64,000 nucleotides of DNA from Rhodopseudomonas palustris (GCF_003591005.1 NZ_QYYD01000019.1:62001-126000); one strand, 5' to 3'; shown: positions 51,026 through 60,365, counted from the first letter of the stretch. Notes: generated by a model not told the origin, from the letters alone. Made by a program: numbers and translations.

Positions 51026-52621
51026 TTAACCCTTGGCCGAGATCGGCACCGCGACGAACCGTGACGAACCACCCGAGCGGACCCGGATCAGCACGCTGTT
51101 CTTGTTGTCGGCCTTGGCGGTGTTGATCGCCTCACGGACATCACCGGGGCTGGCGACGTTCTTGCCGGCCACCTCGAGGATCACGTCGCCTTCCTTGAAG
51201 CCACGTTCGGCCGCGGCGCTCTTCGGATCGACGTCGGTCACCACCACACCGTCCTTGCCGGCGCCGGCAACAGAGCCGGCCGGCGCGACGGTCAGGCCGA
51301 GCCTCGGCACCTCGTCGCCGCGGCCGGAGCTGCGGCCGCTGTCGTCATCGCCGCTATTGACCTTGGCCTCGACTTGGTTCGGCAACTGGCCGAGCGTCAG
51401 GCTGAGCTCCTTGTCCGCCCCCTTGTGAACCACGGTCAGCTTGACCGTGTTTCCGGGCGCGAAGCCGCCGATGGTGCGGGCGAGTTCACGGGCGTCCTTC
51501 ACCGGAGTGCCGTTGACGGCCTTGATGACGTCGCCCGACTCGATGCCGGCCTTGGCGGCGGGGCCGTCCTTCTGCGGCTCGGCCACCAGCGCGCCTTCGG
51601 CCTTCTTCAAGCCGAGGCTGTCGGCGATCTCAGGTGTCACCGGCTGAATCTGCACGCCGATCCAGCCGCGGCTGACCGAGCCCTTGTCCTTGAGCTGCTG
51701 CACCACCTGCTTGACCGTCGTGGCCGGGATCGAGAACGCGATACCTACGCTGCCGCCGGACGGCGAGTAGATCGCGGTGTTGACGCCCATCACTTCGCCA
51801 TTGGTGTCGAACGCCGGACCACCGGAATTGCCCTTGTTCACCGGCGCGTCGATCTGGATGAAATCGTCATACGGACCGCTGCCGATATCGCGGCCCGAGG
51901 CCGAGACGATGCCGGCCGTCACGGTGCCGCCGAGACCGAACGGATTGCCGACCGCTAGCACCCAGTCGCCGATCCGCGGCTTGCCTTCAGACAACTTGGC
52001 GAACGGGAAGTCGGTGCGGCCCTCGACCTTGATCAGTGCCAGGTCGGTGCGCTGATCGGTGCCGATCACCTTGGCCTTGTAGCTCTTGCCGTCGTCCATG
52101 GTGACTTCGACCTTGTCGGCGCCGTCGACCACGTGATTGTTGGTCACCGCATAGCCATCGGCGGTGATGAAGAAGCCCGAGCCCTGCCCGGTCATCGGGC
52201 CGCCGCCGCCGCGATGTCCGCGCATGCCCGGGGGCATTTCCCCGCCGAAGCGACGGAAGAAGCGCTCCATCGGCGAACCCGGCGGGAACGGCGAGTCCTC
52301 GCCTCGCTCACCACGGTCATCGTTCTTCGCGACCTTCTCGGCGATGTTGACCTTCACCGAGATCACCGAGGGCTTCACCTTCTCGACGATGTCGGCGAAG
52401 CCGACCGGCTGCTGCGCCTTGTGAACCTCGTTGCCGACCTGCGCATGTGCGGGCGTGCTGAACAGGTCGACCGAGGTCGGCGACTGCGACAAGCCGAACG
52501 CGCCCGCTCCCAAGCCGGCCACCACCGTGGCCATCAGCGCAAGCTTGCGGGCCGAGAACACGGATCGGCGAGCCGCCGGACGGGACGGCTGCGAGGGGGA
52601 TTGGATGCGAGTGTCGGTCAT
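51026..52621 (-). CDS. Periplasmic serine protease DegP/MucD (Do family)
   Basis: 531-residue envelope protease and chaperone that clears misfolded proteins. An N-terminal extension carries a membrane-spanning signal (about 24-46, cleavage near ahaQ). The trypsin-like domain has the triad His163 (NNHVVDGAD), Asp193 (TDLALIKVE) and Ser266 (GNSGGPAF). Two PDZ domains follow (about 335-420 and 440-530). It faces the ferredoxin-rubrerythrin gene across a 347-base gap and lies ahead of the two-component operon. A TATAAT on the minus strand (52741-52746), 120 bases upstream of the ATG, may be its promoter -10. Confidence 0.94.
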   Translation of the reverse strand: MTDTRIQSPSQPSRPAARRSVFSARKLALMATVVAGLGAGAFGLSQSPTSVDLFSTPAHAQVGNEVHKAQQPVGFADIVEKVKPSVISVKVNIAEKVAKNDDRGERGEDSPFPPGSPMERFFRRFGGEMPPGMRGHRGGGGPMTGQGSGFFITADGYAVTNNHVVDGADKVEVTMDDGKSYKAKVIGTDQRTDLALIKVEGRTDFPFAKLSEGKPRIGDWVLAVGNPFGLGGTVTAGIVSASGRDIGSGPYDDFIQIDAPVNKGNSGGPAFDTNGEVMGVNTAIYSPSGGSVGIAFSIPATTVKQVVQQLKDKGSVSRGWIGVQIQPVTPEIADSLGLKKAEGALVAEPQKDGPAAKAGIESGDVIKAVNGTPVKDARELARTIGGFAPGNTVKLTVVHKGADKELSLTLGQLPNQVEAKVNSGDDDSGRSSGRGDEVPRLGLTVAPAGSVAGAGKDGVVVTDVDPKSAAAERGFKEGDVILEVAGKNVASPGDVREAINTAKADNKNSVLIRVRSGGSSRFVAVPISAKG

Positions 52622-52740
52622 TCAAGGGTCTCCAGAACCAGGATTTTGGCGGTGCCTGATTAGCACCTGTGGATCTGAAGATGGGGGCGCGCGCCTTACC
52701 GCGCGCTGGCGGCTGAATTAAAGTTTTGTAACACAGCGGT

Positions 52741-52746
52741 ATTATA
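52741..52746 (-). promoter_or_regulatory. Possible -10 box for degP
   Basis: Exact TATAAT on the minus strand in an AT-rich patch of the degP/ferredoxin gene gap. No good -35 is spaced from it. The rest of the 347-base gap (52622-52968) contains both promoters but no further recognisable site. Confidence 0.35.
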
Positions 52747-52968
52747 GCGCGGCGGAAGGTCGCGATCCGCGCTCCAACTCGCTCACGGATTTGTCAACAC
52801 TCGGACATTTTGTCGGAAACACGATCTGCCGCGCCCGCCGCGCAATCTCTCTGCACTCTCTAACTAACTGATCTTTCGGTCTGTTTCGCGTGGCCTGCTT
52901 CTTGCCAAGGCGTGGATCGAGGGCGCCGGGTGCGGCGTCGGAGGATAAGTAGCTAACAGGAGAGCGCC

Positions 52969-53904
52969 TTGGCCAACATTACTTTCTCTTCGCCGGTGAT
53001 GGCGAAGGACGTCACCGTTTATGCCGTCGCCGGCGACCGCGGCACCATTCTGGCCGTCGCAAAGGCCCACAAGATTCCGATCCCGTTCGATTGCCAGGAC
53101 GGAGAATGCGGGTCCTGCCTGGTGCAGGTGGAGCACTTCAATCCGAAGGCGAAGTCGGCGGTCGCGCTGACCGAGAAGGAAAAGGAAGTCCTGCGTCAGC
53201 TCGGCAAGATCACCAAGGACGAGATTACCAACGCCGAAGTCAACGACATCCCGCCGCGCTACCGCCTCGCCTGCCAGACCTTCGTGCGCAACGAAGACAT
53301 TCTGGTGAAATTTGAAGGCGACAAGACCAAACCGCAGAAGATGGCGGTGACCCCCGCCGCCGCGCATTACAAAGGCGGCCTGGAGATCAACTCGCTGCCG
53401 GACTTCTTCAGCTACGCCGCCAAGGTCGAGCAAGACGCCGCCACGCATTACGACGACCTCGCCAAGGCGATGGCCGAAGCCGGCAACGCGCCGGTCGCCA
53501 AGCTGTTCGGTCAGCTCGCCGAGTTCTCGCGGCTGCATCTGGCGGAAGTGAAGGCGCGCGCCGGCGCGATCGACGTCAGCAAGAACGTGCCGCCGGACTA
53601 CGCGTGGCCCGATCACGCCACGCCGGAACGCGCCGCCGTGTGGGCGTCCGACACTACGTTGACCCGGTTGGGCGCGCTGAAGGCCGCACTGCAGGGCGAG
53701 CGTCGCGGCTACGAATTCTATCGCGCCGTCGAGGCCACCACCAAGTCGTCCGAGGTCGCCGCCGCCGCCAAGGAATTCGTCGGCGAAGAGGCCGAACACG
53801 TCCGCATTCTCGAAGCCTGGATCACCCAGGAGGAATGGGCACTGAAGCACGCCAAGACCTCGGAATCCAAAGCCTCGGAATCCAAGACCGCCGAAAACGC
53901 CTGA
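52969..53904 (+). CDS. 2Fe-2S ferredoxin fused to a rubrerythrin-like ferritin domain
   Basis: 311-residue fusion. Residues 1-118 are a plant-type ferredoxin with the cluster cysteines Cys42-x4-Cys47-x2-Cys50 and Cys102; the 51-residue gap before the last Cys is longer than usual and holds a lysine-rich helix. Residues about 143-290 are a four-helix erythrin domain: Glu154-x6-Tyr161, Glu244-x6-Tyr251 and Glu274-x2-His277 match the rubrerythrin pattern, but helix 2 has Ser187-x2-His190 instead of Glu-x2-His. The start is TTG (AGGAGAG four bases upstream). A reductant feeding a diiron-type oxidase/peroxidase is suggested but not proven. Confidence 0.85.
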   Translation: MANITFSSPVMAKDVTVYAVAGDRGTILAVAKAHKIPIPFDCQDGECGSCLVQVEHFNPKAKSAVALTEKEKEVLRQLGKITKDEITNAEVNDIPPRYRLACQTFVRNEDILVKFEGDKTKPQKMAVTPAAAHYKGGLEINSLPDFFSYAAKVEQDAATHYDDLAKAMAEAGNAPVAKLFGQLAEFSRLHLAEVKARAGAIDVSKNVPPDYAWPDHATPERAAVWASDTTLTRLGALKAALQGERRGYEFYRAVEATTKSSEVAAAAKEFVGEEAEHVRILEAWITQEEWALKHAKTSESKASESKTAENA

Positions 53905-53922
53905 GCACGTCACCAACGAAGA

Positions 53923-53949
53923 CGGCCGCCGTCGCACCGGCGGCGGCCG
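53923..53949 (+). other. Hairpin between the two ferritin-like genes
   Basis: CGGCCGCCG, nine-base loop, CGGCGGCCG: perfect nine-base stem starting 19 bases after the fusion gene and ending 21 bases before the next start codon. No U-tract, so more likely an RNA stability or coupling element than a terminator. Confidence 0.5.
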
Positions 53950-53970
53950 AACAGCGAAGGATCAACTCAC

Positions 53971-54459
53971 ATGGAAACGGTCGAAGAGTTTCTGGCGCAC
54001 TCCATTCGCCTCGAACAGGAAGCGGCGCTGCGGTTCGGGCAGCTCGCCGATGCGATGGACAGTTGCGGCAACAAGGAAGTCTCCAAGCTGTTTCGCCAGC
54101 TCGCCGACTACTCGCGAATGCATCAGGCGGACGCCCAGGCGCGCGCTGGCTTCCGCGACATTCCGCAGATGGAAGCCGGCGATTTCAAATGGCCCGGCGT
54201 CGAGAGCCCGGAGACGGCGGCGATCTGGGGCACCGATCCGTTCATCGGCCGTGACCTCGCGCTGCAGATCGCGCTCGAGGCCGAGACCGGCGCGTACGAC
54301 TGGTACAAGAACGTGCTCGACACCACCGACAATCCGGAAATCAGGATGTTGGCGAAGGAATTCGTCGCCGAGGAAAGCGGCCACGTCGCCGAACTGCATC
54401 GCTGGATCGGCCTGCACAAAGCCGGCCAGCCGCTGCCGATGGAAATTACGCCGTTCTGA
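53971..54459 (+). CDS. Stand-alone rubrerythrin-like ferritin-fold protein
   Basis: 162-residue four-helix protein homologous to the C-terminal domain of the preceding fusion. Key positions: Glu15-x6-Phe22 (Tyr replaced by Phe), Ser48-x2-His51 in helix 2, Glu105-x6-Tyr112 and Glu135-x2-His138. The same Glu-to-Ser change in helix 2 occurs in both proteins, so it is a family trait rather than an error. Residues 62-90 include a Trp-rich linker, KWPGVESPETAAIWG, also seen in the fusion (YAWPDHATPERAAVWA). It may form a hetero-oligomer with the fusion protein. Function unknown; cyoABCD follows. Confidence 0.82.
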   Translation: METVEEFLAHSIRLEQEAALRFGQLADAMDSCGNKEVSKLFRQLADYSRMHQADAQARAGFRDIPQMEAGDFKWPGVESPETAAIWGTDPFIGRDLALQIALEAETGAYDWYKNVLDTTDNPEIRMLAKEFVAEESGHVAELHRWIGLHKAGQPLPMEITPF

Positions 54460-54532
54460 ACCGGTCCGCCCAGACTCGGCAGAAAACCGCGAAAAGCAGC
54501 GGCGTCGTGCCGCGTGCGACATAATGTGCAGC

Positions 54533-54555
54533 GGGTCAGGAACTCACCCTGACCC
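54533..54555 (+). other. Hairpin in cyo leader, first
   Basis: GGGTCAGG, loop AACTCAC, CCTGACCC: perfect eight-base stem about 75 bases after the ferritin-like stop codon. No T-run, but it could reduce read-through from the ferritin genes into cyoA. Confidence 0.5.
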
Positions 54556-54563
54556 CGTCGGTT

Positions 54564-54604
54564 GACGGGCTGTCTTCCCGGGGGAACCCGATGCACAGCC
54601 CGTC
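54564..54604 (+). promoter_or_regulatory. Hairpin enclosing the cyoA translation start region
   Basis: Perfect ten-base stem GACGGGCTGT / ACAGCCCGTC ending three bases before the cyoA ATG; the loop contains an inner TTCC/GGAA pair and the only ribosome-binding sequence (GGGGGAA). Folding would hide both the ribosome site and the leader ORF start. Confidence 0.65.
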
Positions 54605-54611
54605 CTTATGA
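54591..54611 (+). CDS. Six-codon leader ORF overlapping the cyoA start
   Basis: ATG at 54591, four bases after GGGGGAA, encodes Met-His-Ser-Pro-Ser-Leu and stops at TGA 54609-54611. That stop overlaps the cyoA ATG (54608) as ATGA. cyoA has no ribosome site of its own at normal distance, so it is probably translated by termination-reinitiation from this leader. Evidence is sequence arrangement only. Confidence 0.5.
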   Translation: MHSPSL

Positions 54612-55501
54612 ACATCTTTGATCCCAAAGGCCCGGTAGCGTACGGAAATTCGACCATCCTGATCGATTCCGTCGTGATCATGCTGGCGATCGTGCTGCCG
54701 ACGATCGTGGCGATCCTGGCCTTCGCTTTCTGGTTTCGGGCCGGCAACGCGCGCGCCAGGTATCAACCGGACTTCGCCTATTCGGGCAAGATCGAACTTG
54801 TCGTCTGGTCGATCCCGCTACTCACCATCATGCTGCTCGGCGGCGTCACCTGGATCGGCGCACACAAGCTCGACCCCGCGGCGCCGGTCGAGGGAACGGG
54901 CAGCCCGATCCGCATTCAGGTCGTCTCGCTGGATTGGAAGTGGCTGTTCATCTATCCGGACCAGCGCATCGCCACGATCAACGCGATCACCGTGCCGGTC
55001 GGAGCGTCACTCAAATTCGAGCTGACCTCCGCCAGCGTGATGAATGCGTTCTTCATCCCGCAGCTCGGCAGCATGATCTACACCATGAACGGCATGGTCA
55101 CGCGGCTGAACCTGCGCGCCGACCACGAAGGCACGCTGCAGGGCCTGTCGTCGCATTTCAGCGGCGACGGCTTTCCCGACATGATGTTCGACGTCCACGT
55201 CGTCTCCCCGCTGGCCTTTCCCGAATGGGTGGCGGCGACAGCGAACAGCGCTCGCGTGCTGGATAGCGACAGCTACAAACAACTGTTCAAGCAAACCACG
55301 GAGAGCGGCCGGCCGACCTATCGGCTCGGCGACCCGCTGCTGTTCGAAGCCATCAGCACCCAGAAGATCCCGCCGCAACCGGGCCCGGTGCCATCCAAGG
55401 AAGCTGCGCCTCCCTACCTGCAAGCCAACTTCGGAGCCAATGCAATATGCTCGGCAAGCTCGACTGGTCGGCCATACCAATTGATCAACCTATCCCGTTG
55501 A
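54608..55501 (+). CDS. cyoA: Cytochrome bo3 ubiquinol oxidase subunit II
   Basis: 297-residue subunit II. Two membrane helices (about 20-42 and 62-84) and a C-terminal cupredoxin-like domain with [15 protein letters not shown] and [25 protein letters not shown]. The copper A ligand motif of cytochrome c oxidases is absent, which marks it as a quinol oxidase. Unlike E. coli CyoA there is no signal sequence or lipobox cysteine before DPKGP, and an in-frame TGA at 54563 shows none is missed upstream. The last 55 bases overlap cyoB. Confidence 0.93.
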   Translation: MNIFDPKGPVAYGNSTILIDSVVIMLAIVLPTIVAILAFAFWFRAGNARARYQPDFAYSGKIELVVWSIPLLTIMLLGGVTWIGAHKLDPAAPVEGTGSPIRIQVVSLDWKWLFIYPDQRIATINAITVPVGASLKFELTSASVMNAFFIPQLGSMIYTMNGMVTRLNLRADHEGTLQGLSSHFSGDGFPDMMFDVHVVSPLAFPEWVAATANSARVLDSDSYKQLFKQTTESGRPTYRLGDPLLFEAISTQKIPPQPGPVPSKEAAPPYLQANFGANAICSASSTGRPYQLINLSR

Positions 55502-57450
55502 TCGCTGCGGCGATCGTGCTGGTCGTGATCGTTGGCGTGCTGGCGTGGGCGGGGATCAAAGGTGATTTCCCGTATCTCTGGCGCGAATGGATCACCAGCG
55601 TCGATCACAAGCGGATCGGCGTGATGTACGTGCTGCTGGCGCTGGTGATGCTGCTGCGCGGCGGCACCGACGCGATCATGATGCGGGCGCAGCAGGCGAT
55701 CGCGTTCCAGTCCCAGGGCTATCTGCCGCCGGAGCACTACAATCAGATCTTCTCCGCGCACGGCACGATCATGATCTTCTTCGTCGGCATGCCGTTCATC
55801 ATCGGATTGATGAATTTCGTCGTGCCGCTGCAACTCGGCGTCCGCGACGTGGCATTCCCAACGCTGAATTCGGTCGGATTCTGGCTGACGGCGAGCGGCG
55901 CCCTGCTTATCAATATGTCGCTGGTGATCGGCGAATTCGCCCGCACCGGCTGGCTGCCGTTCCCGCCGCTGTCGGAGCTGAGCTACTCGCCCGGCGTCGG
56001 CGTCGACTATTACTTATGGGCGATTCAGATATCGGGCATCGGCACGCTGGTGGCCGGCATCAATCTGGTCACCACCGTTCTCAAGCTGCGCACCAAGGGC
56101 ATGACCTATCTGCGCATGCCGATGTTCTGCTGGACCACGCTGGCCTCGTGCCTTTTGATCGTCGCCGCGTTTCCCATCCTCACTGCCACATTGACCATGC
56201 TGCTGCTCGACCGCTATCTCGGCTTCCATTTCTTCACCAATGAAGCCGGCGGCAACATGATGATGTTCATGAACCTGATCTGGGCGTGGGGTCATCCGGA
56301 GGTCTACATCCTGGTGCTACCGGCGTTCGGCGTGTTCTCGGAAGTGGCGTCGACCTTCTCCAGCAAGCCGCTGTTCGGTTATCGCTCGATGGTCCTGGCC
56401 ACCATGGCCATCTGCATCATTTCATTCATGGTATGGCTGCATCACTTCTTCACCATGGGGGCCGGCGCCACGGTCAATGCCGTGTTCGGCATCGCCAGCA
56501 TGATCATCGCGGTGCCGACCGGCGTGAAGATCTACAATTGGCTGTTCACGATGTATGGCGGCCGGGTGCGGTTCGAAACACCAATGCTGTGGGCGGTCGG
56601 CTTCATGATCACCTTCATCCTCGGCGGTCTCACCGGCGTGCTGCTGGCGGTGCCACCGGCCGACTTCATGCTGCACAACAGCCTGTTTCTCGTCGCCCAC
56701 TTCCACAACGTGATCATCGGCGGCGTGCTGTTTGGCGCCTTCGCCGGCTACACCTACTGGTTTCCAAAAGCGTTCGGCTTCCGCCTGCACGAGGGGCTCG
56801 GCAAGGCGGCGTTCTGGTTCACCCTCGCCGGCTTCTACGTCACCTTCGTGCCGCTCTACGTTGCCGGCCTGATGGGGATGACGCGGCGGATGCAGCACTA
56901 CGACATCCCGGAATGGCGGCCGTGGATGATTGCCGCCGGCATCGGCACCGCAATCATCGCGATCGGCGTGATGCTGCAGCTCGTGCAGTTCGTCGTCAGC
57001 ATCCGCCGACGCGAGCAACTGCGCGACCACACCGGCGATCCCTGGGATGGCCGCTCGCTGGAATGGGCGACGGCGTCACCGCCGCCGGTGTTCAACTTCG
57101 CGGTCTATCCGGACGTCACCGGAGAGGACGCGTACTGGACCGCCAAGGCAACCGCGCGCGAACACGGCGAAGAGCAGCCAAAGCAGGCCTACCGGGACAT
57201 CGAGATGCCGCGCAACTCGCCGACCGGTTTCGTCTGCGCGTTCTTCGCCACGCTCACCGGCTTTGCACTGATCTGGCACATCTGGTGGATGGTCGGACTC
57301 GGACTCGTCGGCGCGTTCGCCACCTTCGTGGCGTTCGCCTGGCGCGACCGCGAGGACTACGTCATTGCGGCCGATGAGGTGGCACGCATCGACGCCCAGA
57401 ATCGGCAAGAGCGCCGCGAGGCGCTGAAGCTGGCCGGAAGCCCGGCATGA
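55447..57450 (+). CDS. cyoB: Cytochrome bo3 ubiquinol oxidase subunit I
   Basis: 667-residue catalytic subunit holding low-spin heme and the heme-copper centre; it reduces O2 to water and pumps protons. Ligand motifs visible: [11 protein letters not shown] (low-spin heme His), [15 protein letters not shown] (CuB His and the cross-linked Tyr), HHFFTMG (CuB His pair) and HFHNVIIGG (heme ligands). The proton-channel region [15 protein letters not shown] is also seen. The start [11 protein letters not shown] matches E. coli CyoB, so the 55-base overlap with cyoA is real. Stop overlaps cyoC (ATGA). Confidence 0.96.
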   Translation: MLGKLDWSAIPIDQPIPLIAAAIVLVVIVGVLAWAGIKGDFPYLWREWITSVDHKRIGVMYVLLALVMLLRGGTDAIMMRAQQAIAFQSQGYLPPEHYNQIFSAHGTIMIFFVGMPFIIGLMNFVVPLQLGVRDVAFPTLNSVGFWLTASGALLINMSLVIGEFARTGWLPFPPLSELSYSPGVGVDYYLWAIQISGIGTLVAGINLVTTVLKLRTKGMTYLRMPMFCWTTLASCLLIVAAFPILTATLTMLLLDRYLGFHFFTNEAGGNMMMFMNLIWAWGHPEVYILVLPAFGVFSEVASTFSSKPLFGYRSMVLATMAICIISFMVWLHHFFTMGAGATVNAVFGIASMIIAVPTGVKIYNWLFTMYGGRVRFETPMLWAVGFMITFILGGLTGVLLAVPPADFMLHNSLFLVAHFHNVIIGGVLFGAFAGYTYWFPKAFGFRLHEGLGKAAFWFTLAGFYVTFVPLYVAGLMGMTRRMQHYDIPEWRPWMIAAGIGTAIIAIGVMLQLVQFVVSIRRREQLRDHTGDPWDGRSLEWATASPPPVFNFAVYPDVTGEDAYWTAKATAREHGEEQPKQAYRDIEMPRNSPTGFVCAFFATLTGFALIWHIWWMVGLGLVGAFATFVAFAWRDREDYVIAADEVARIDAQNRQERREALKLAGSPA

Positions 57451-58094
57451 CCGACGCCGCGCTCTCGCACGGGCATTCGGACCCGCACCATCTCCGCGGC
57501 CTGCAGGCCGCCTCGGAGCAGACCGGCCCGGCACCGAAGCGGATCGTCACCGGTTACGGCTTCTGGATCTTCCTGCTGTCCGACATCATCATGTTCGCCT
57601 GCTTCTTCGCCGCCTATGCGGTGCTGTCCGGCGCGACCGCGGGTGGGCCAACTGGCGCGCAACTGTTCGACTGGCGCAATGCGGCGATCGAGACGCTGCT
57701 GCTGCTGTTTTCGAGCTTCGCCTGCGGACTGGCCAGCATCGCGGCGGACGTCAAGAGCCAGCGCTGGTTTCAGCTGGCGATGCTGGCGACCGCGACCCTT
57801 GGTGCCTGCTTCATCGCGATGGAAGTGCGTGAGTTTGCCGACCTGATCGCGCGCGACGCCGGCCCGAGCCGCAGCGCGTTTCTATCGGCGTTCTTCACGC
57901 TGGTCGGCTGCCACGGCCTGCACGTGTCCGCCGGCCTGCTATGGCTGCTGACGATGATGGCGCAGGTCTATGCCAAGGGCTTCCGCGCCGACATTCAGCG
58001 CCGGCTGCTTTGCTTCGCGTTGTTCTGGCACGCCCTCGACATCATCTGGGTGGCCATTTTCTCGATGGTGTATCTGCTCGGGAGCCGCGCATGA
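57447..58094 (+). CDS. cyoC: Cytochrome bo3 ubiquinol oxidase subunit III
   Basis: 215-residue membrane subunit with five predicted helices (about 32-52, 67-89, 98-120, 139-164, 180-205). The motif [22 protein letters not shown] early on and [16 protein letters not shown] later are typical of heme-copper oxidase subunit III. It stabilises the complex and does not carry cofactors. Overlaps cyoB and cyoD by four bases each, so translation is coupled. Confidence 0.94.
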   Translation: MTDAALSHGHSDPHHLRGLQAASEQTGPAPKRIVTGYGFWIFLLSDIIMFACFFAAYAVLSGATAGGPTGAQLFDWRNAAIETLLLLFSSFACGLASIAADVKSQRWFQLAMLATATLGACFIAMEVREFADLIARDAGPSRSAFLSAFFTLVGCHGLHVSAGLLWLLTMMAQVYAKGFRADIQRRLLCFALFWHALDIIWVAIFSMVYLLGSRA

Positions 58095-58486
58095 GCGAGC
58101 CGCAACTCCATGACATCCACCACACCACCGATGTCGCGCCCGGCGACGAGGGCGAGGTTCGAGTCGCTTCGAGGGTGTGGGGCTATGTCGCCGGCCTCGG
58201 CCTGTCGCTGCTGCTGACTGCGACCTCGTTCTTCATCGCCGGCACCGACCTCGTCTGGCAACCGAGCATCCCGGTCGCGCTCGGCGTGCTGGCGATCGCC
58301 CAGATGGGTGTCCAGTTGGTGTTCTTCCTTCACCTCACCACCGGCCCGGACAACACCAACAACGTGCTGGCACTGGCCTTCGGCACGCTGATCGTGGTGC
58401 TGGTGGTCGGCGGCTCGATCTGGATCATGGGGCATCTGAACGCCAACATGATGCCGACCGAGCATCTGATGCGGATGATGAGGTAA
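58091..58486 (+). CDS. cyoD: Cytochrome bo3 ubiquinol oxidase subunit IV
   Basis: 131-residue small subunit with three membrane helices (about 30-50, 58-80, 90-113) and the family block IAQMGVQLVFFLHLTTGPDN. It aids assembly of the CuB centre. Last gene of cyoABCD; heme O synthase cyoE is not present in the window, so heme O must be supplied from another locus. The convergent yihY gene ends ten bases downstream. Confidence 0.93.
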   Translation: MSEPQLHDIHHTTDVAPGDEGEVRVASRVWGYVAGLGLSLLLTATSFFIAGTDLVWQPSIPVALGVLAIAQMGVQLVFFLHLTTGPDNTNNVLALAFGTLIVVLVVGGSIWIMGHLNANMMPTEHLMRMMR

Positions 58487-58496
58487 GGCCCAGCGC

Positions 58497-59681
58497 TCAG
58501 CCTTGCGCCGGGCCGACGCTGTCGGCGACGCGGGCGCCTCGCGTGCCGATCGGCCGCGGGTGACCGGTCGTCGTATCGCGGGCGGTTTGGTGCTCCATCT
58601 CGGCGTCGAGTTCAGCGCCGAGCAGGATGACGATGGCCGAGATCCACATCCACGTCATGAAGCCGATCACGGCGCCGAGCGAACCGTAGGTCTCGTTGTA
58701 GTTGCCGAAATTGGCCGCATAGAACGAGAACAGCCCCGACGCCAGCAGCCAGAAAACAGCCGCGATGCCGCTTCCCCACGAGATCCAACGCCACCGCGGC
58801 GCTTCGCGGCTCGGCCCGTAGCGATAGACCACCGCCAGGGCCAGCGCGAGCACCAGCAGCATCACCGGCCAGCGCCCGATCCGCAGTAACAGATCGCCGA
58901 AATTCGAGAGCCCGACCCACTCCAGCACGACCGGGACGATGACGATCGACGTCAGCGCCGCCACCGCGAGCACGATACCGCCCAGCGTGAAACACAGCGA
59001 AACCGCGTTGAGCTGAATGAAGCTGCGCTTCTCCTCCTCCCGGTAGACGATGTTGAGCGTATCGAACAGCGACTTCACAGCGGCATTGGCGCTCCACAGC
59101 GAAATCACCAGGCCGATGGCGAAGGCGAAACCGAGCGTCTCGGCGCCTTTCGACGCCACCCGCGTCAACTGATCGCGGGCGACGTCGATCGCCCCGCCGG
59201 GCAGAAATCCGCTGAACTGGTCGAGGTGTTTGGCGATGCTCGACGCATCGGAGAACACGCCGTAAATCGCCACCAGCGCGGCCAGCGCCGGGAAGATCGC
59301 CAGCAGGCTGTAATACGTCACACCCGCTGCCAGCGACATGATGCGGTGGGCCGAGATGTTCTGAAACACCCGCAGCAGGATGTCCTTCCAGCCGCGCAGC
59401 GGAATCTCCGACGGTGCGGAAGCCGCGCGGCCGCGATCGCCGCGCTCCGGCGCGGCAGCCTGGGCATCGTCAGCAGGCGACTCGAACTGATCGTTCTGCC
59501 CTTCGTGGCCGATCTGTCGGCCGCGAGAGCTCAGGTCACGACCGTACCCCTGCAGTTCCGCCGGGCGCGGCAGCAACCGGTTGGCCGCCGCGGAGAACGC
59601 GATGATCAGCGCCACACGCCCGAGACTCATCCCCTGCAACCGCGAGCCGCGCGCGGACCTAGTGACCTGATAGCCAGACAT
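58497..59681 (-). CDS. YihY/BrkB family membrane protein
   Basis: 394-residue inner-membrane protein. The N-terminal 100 residues are polar after a short hydrophobic segment, an extension not in all homologues. The YihY domain (about 105-370) has six helices and the family pattern RIMSLAAGVTYYSLLAIFPALAALVAIYG and LWSANAAVKSLFDTLNIVYREEEKRSF. YihY proteins were once called ribonuclease BN by mistake; their real function, perhaps lipid or small-molecule transport, is unknown. Convergent with cyoD. Confidence 0.88.
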   Translation of the reverse strand: MSGYQVTRSARGSRLQGMSLGRVALIIAFSAAANRLLPRPAELQGYGRDLSSRGRQIGHEGQNDQFESPADDAQAAAPERGDRGRAASAPSEIPLRGWKDILLRVFQNISAHRIMSLAAGVTYYSLLAIFPALAALVAIYGVFSDASSIAKHLDQFSGFLPGGAIDVARDQLTRVASKGAETLGFAFAIGLVISLWSANAAVKSLFDTLNIVYREEEKRSFIQLNAVSLCFTLGGIVLAVAALTSIVIVPVVLEWVGLSNFGDLLLRIGRWPVMLLVLALALAVVYRYGPSREAPRWRWISWGSGIAAVFWLLASGLFSFYAANFGNYNETYGSLGAVIGFMTWMWISAIVILLGAELDAEMEHQTARDTTTGHPRPIGTRGARVADSVGPAQG

Positions 59682-59825
59682 CGCCCCTCATCCGTCAAAC
59701 TGGATAACCGGCAACGGTGGACGCGGGTCGATAGTTCCTTAGGGTGAAGAACACGACGCCGAGGCGATTGAAAGGTCGACGCCCAAAAGATGCTTTATCC
59801 CTGTTCGATCATGGCGGAGCCAAGT

Positions 59826-60365
59826 TTACGAGGCCTTCAGCTCATCCTCATAGCGGGCTATCTGATCGCGAAGCGCCTTCTCCAATCCAATCTTTCGGCA
59901 TTGGATCTCTGCATTGGCGATTCTGACGGCCTCCGCGTCGATGGCAACGTCCCTTGCGATTTTCTCGTGCTTGAATAGCCACCGGGTGATCTCGGACCAT
60001 TGCCATAGCGGACTGTCCGAGGTGACCCGCGCCACTGGGGACGGGAAGTTGTCCCGGCGCTGCCCTTTCGCGTACTGCGTGACAGCGGCGCGGCTGAGGC
60101 CGGTACGCGCAGCGATGTCGGACAAGGAGACCAGCGGGTCAGGCTCGACCCTGTCGATGGTCGCGCCGGCGGCTTTGACGTCCGCGACGGCCGACGAGAT
60201 AGCGGCAGAGATGGACTCAGCTTTACGCGCGAAGTCGACGATGATGCGTCCTTTCTGAAACGAGATCGTCGCATCGTCACAGCCCGCGTCATAGAAGCGC
60301 TGCTCGAAATCGTCCGCCTCCGGATCAAGGCCAGACGCGATGATGCTGAACTCAAACTTTTTCAT
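59826..60365 (-). CDS. HTH protein, candidate antitoxin of a HicA-like pair
   Basis: 179-residue protein. Residues 1-75 form an alpha/beta domain (MKKFEFSIIASGLDPEADD...DDATISFQKG); 78-131 contain a helix-turn-helix with SLSDIAARTGLSRAAVTQYAKG followed by a wing-like stretch PLWQWSEITRWLF; 132-176 is a charged coiled coil. A strong AAGGAGGA sits five bases before its ATG, inside the end of the HicA-like gene, with a 14-base overlap. Toxin first and DNA-binding partner second is the hicAB order. I know no named family for the N-terminal domain; function is inferred from arrangement. Confidence 0.65.
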   Translation of the reverse strand: MKKFEFSIIASGLDPEADDFEQRFYDAGCDDATISFQKGRIIVDFARKAESISAAISSAVADVKAAGATIDRVEPDPLVSLSDIAARTGLSRAAVTQYAKGQRRDNFPSPVARVTSDSPLWQWSEITRWLFKHEKIARDVAIDAEAVRIANAEIQCRKIGLEKALRDQIARYEDELKAS

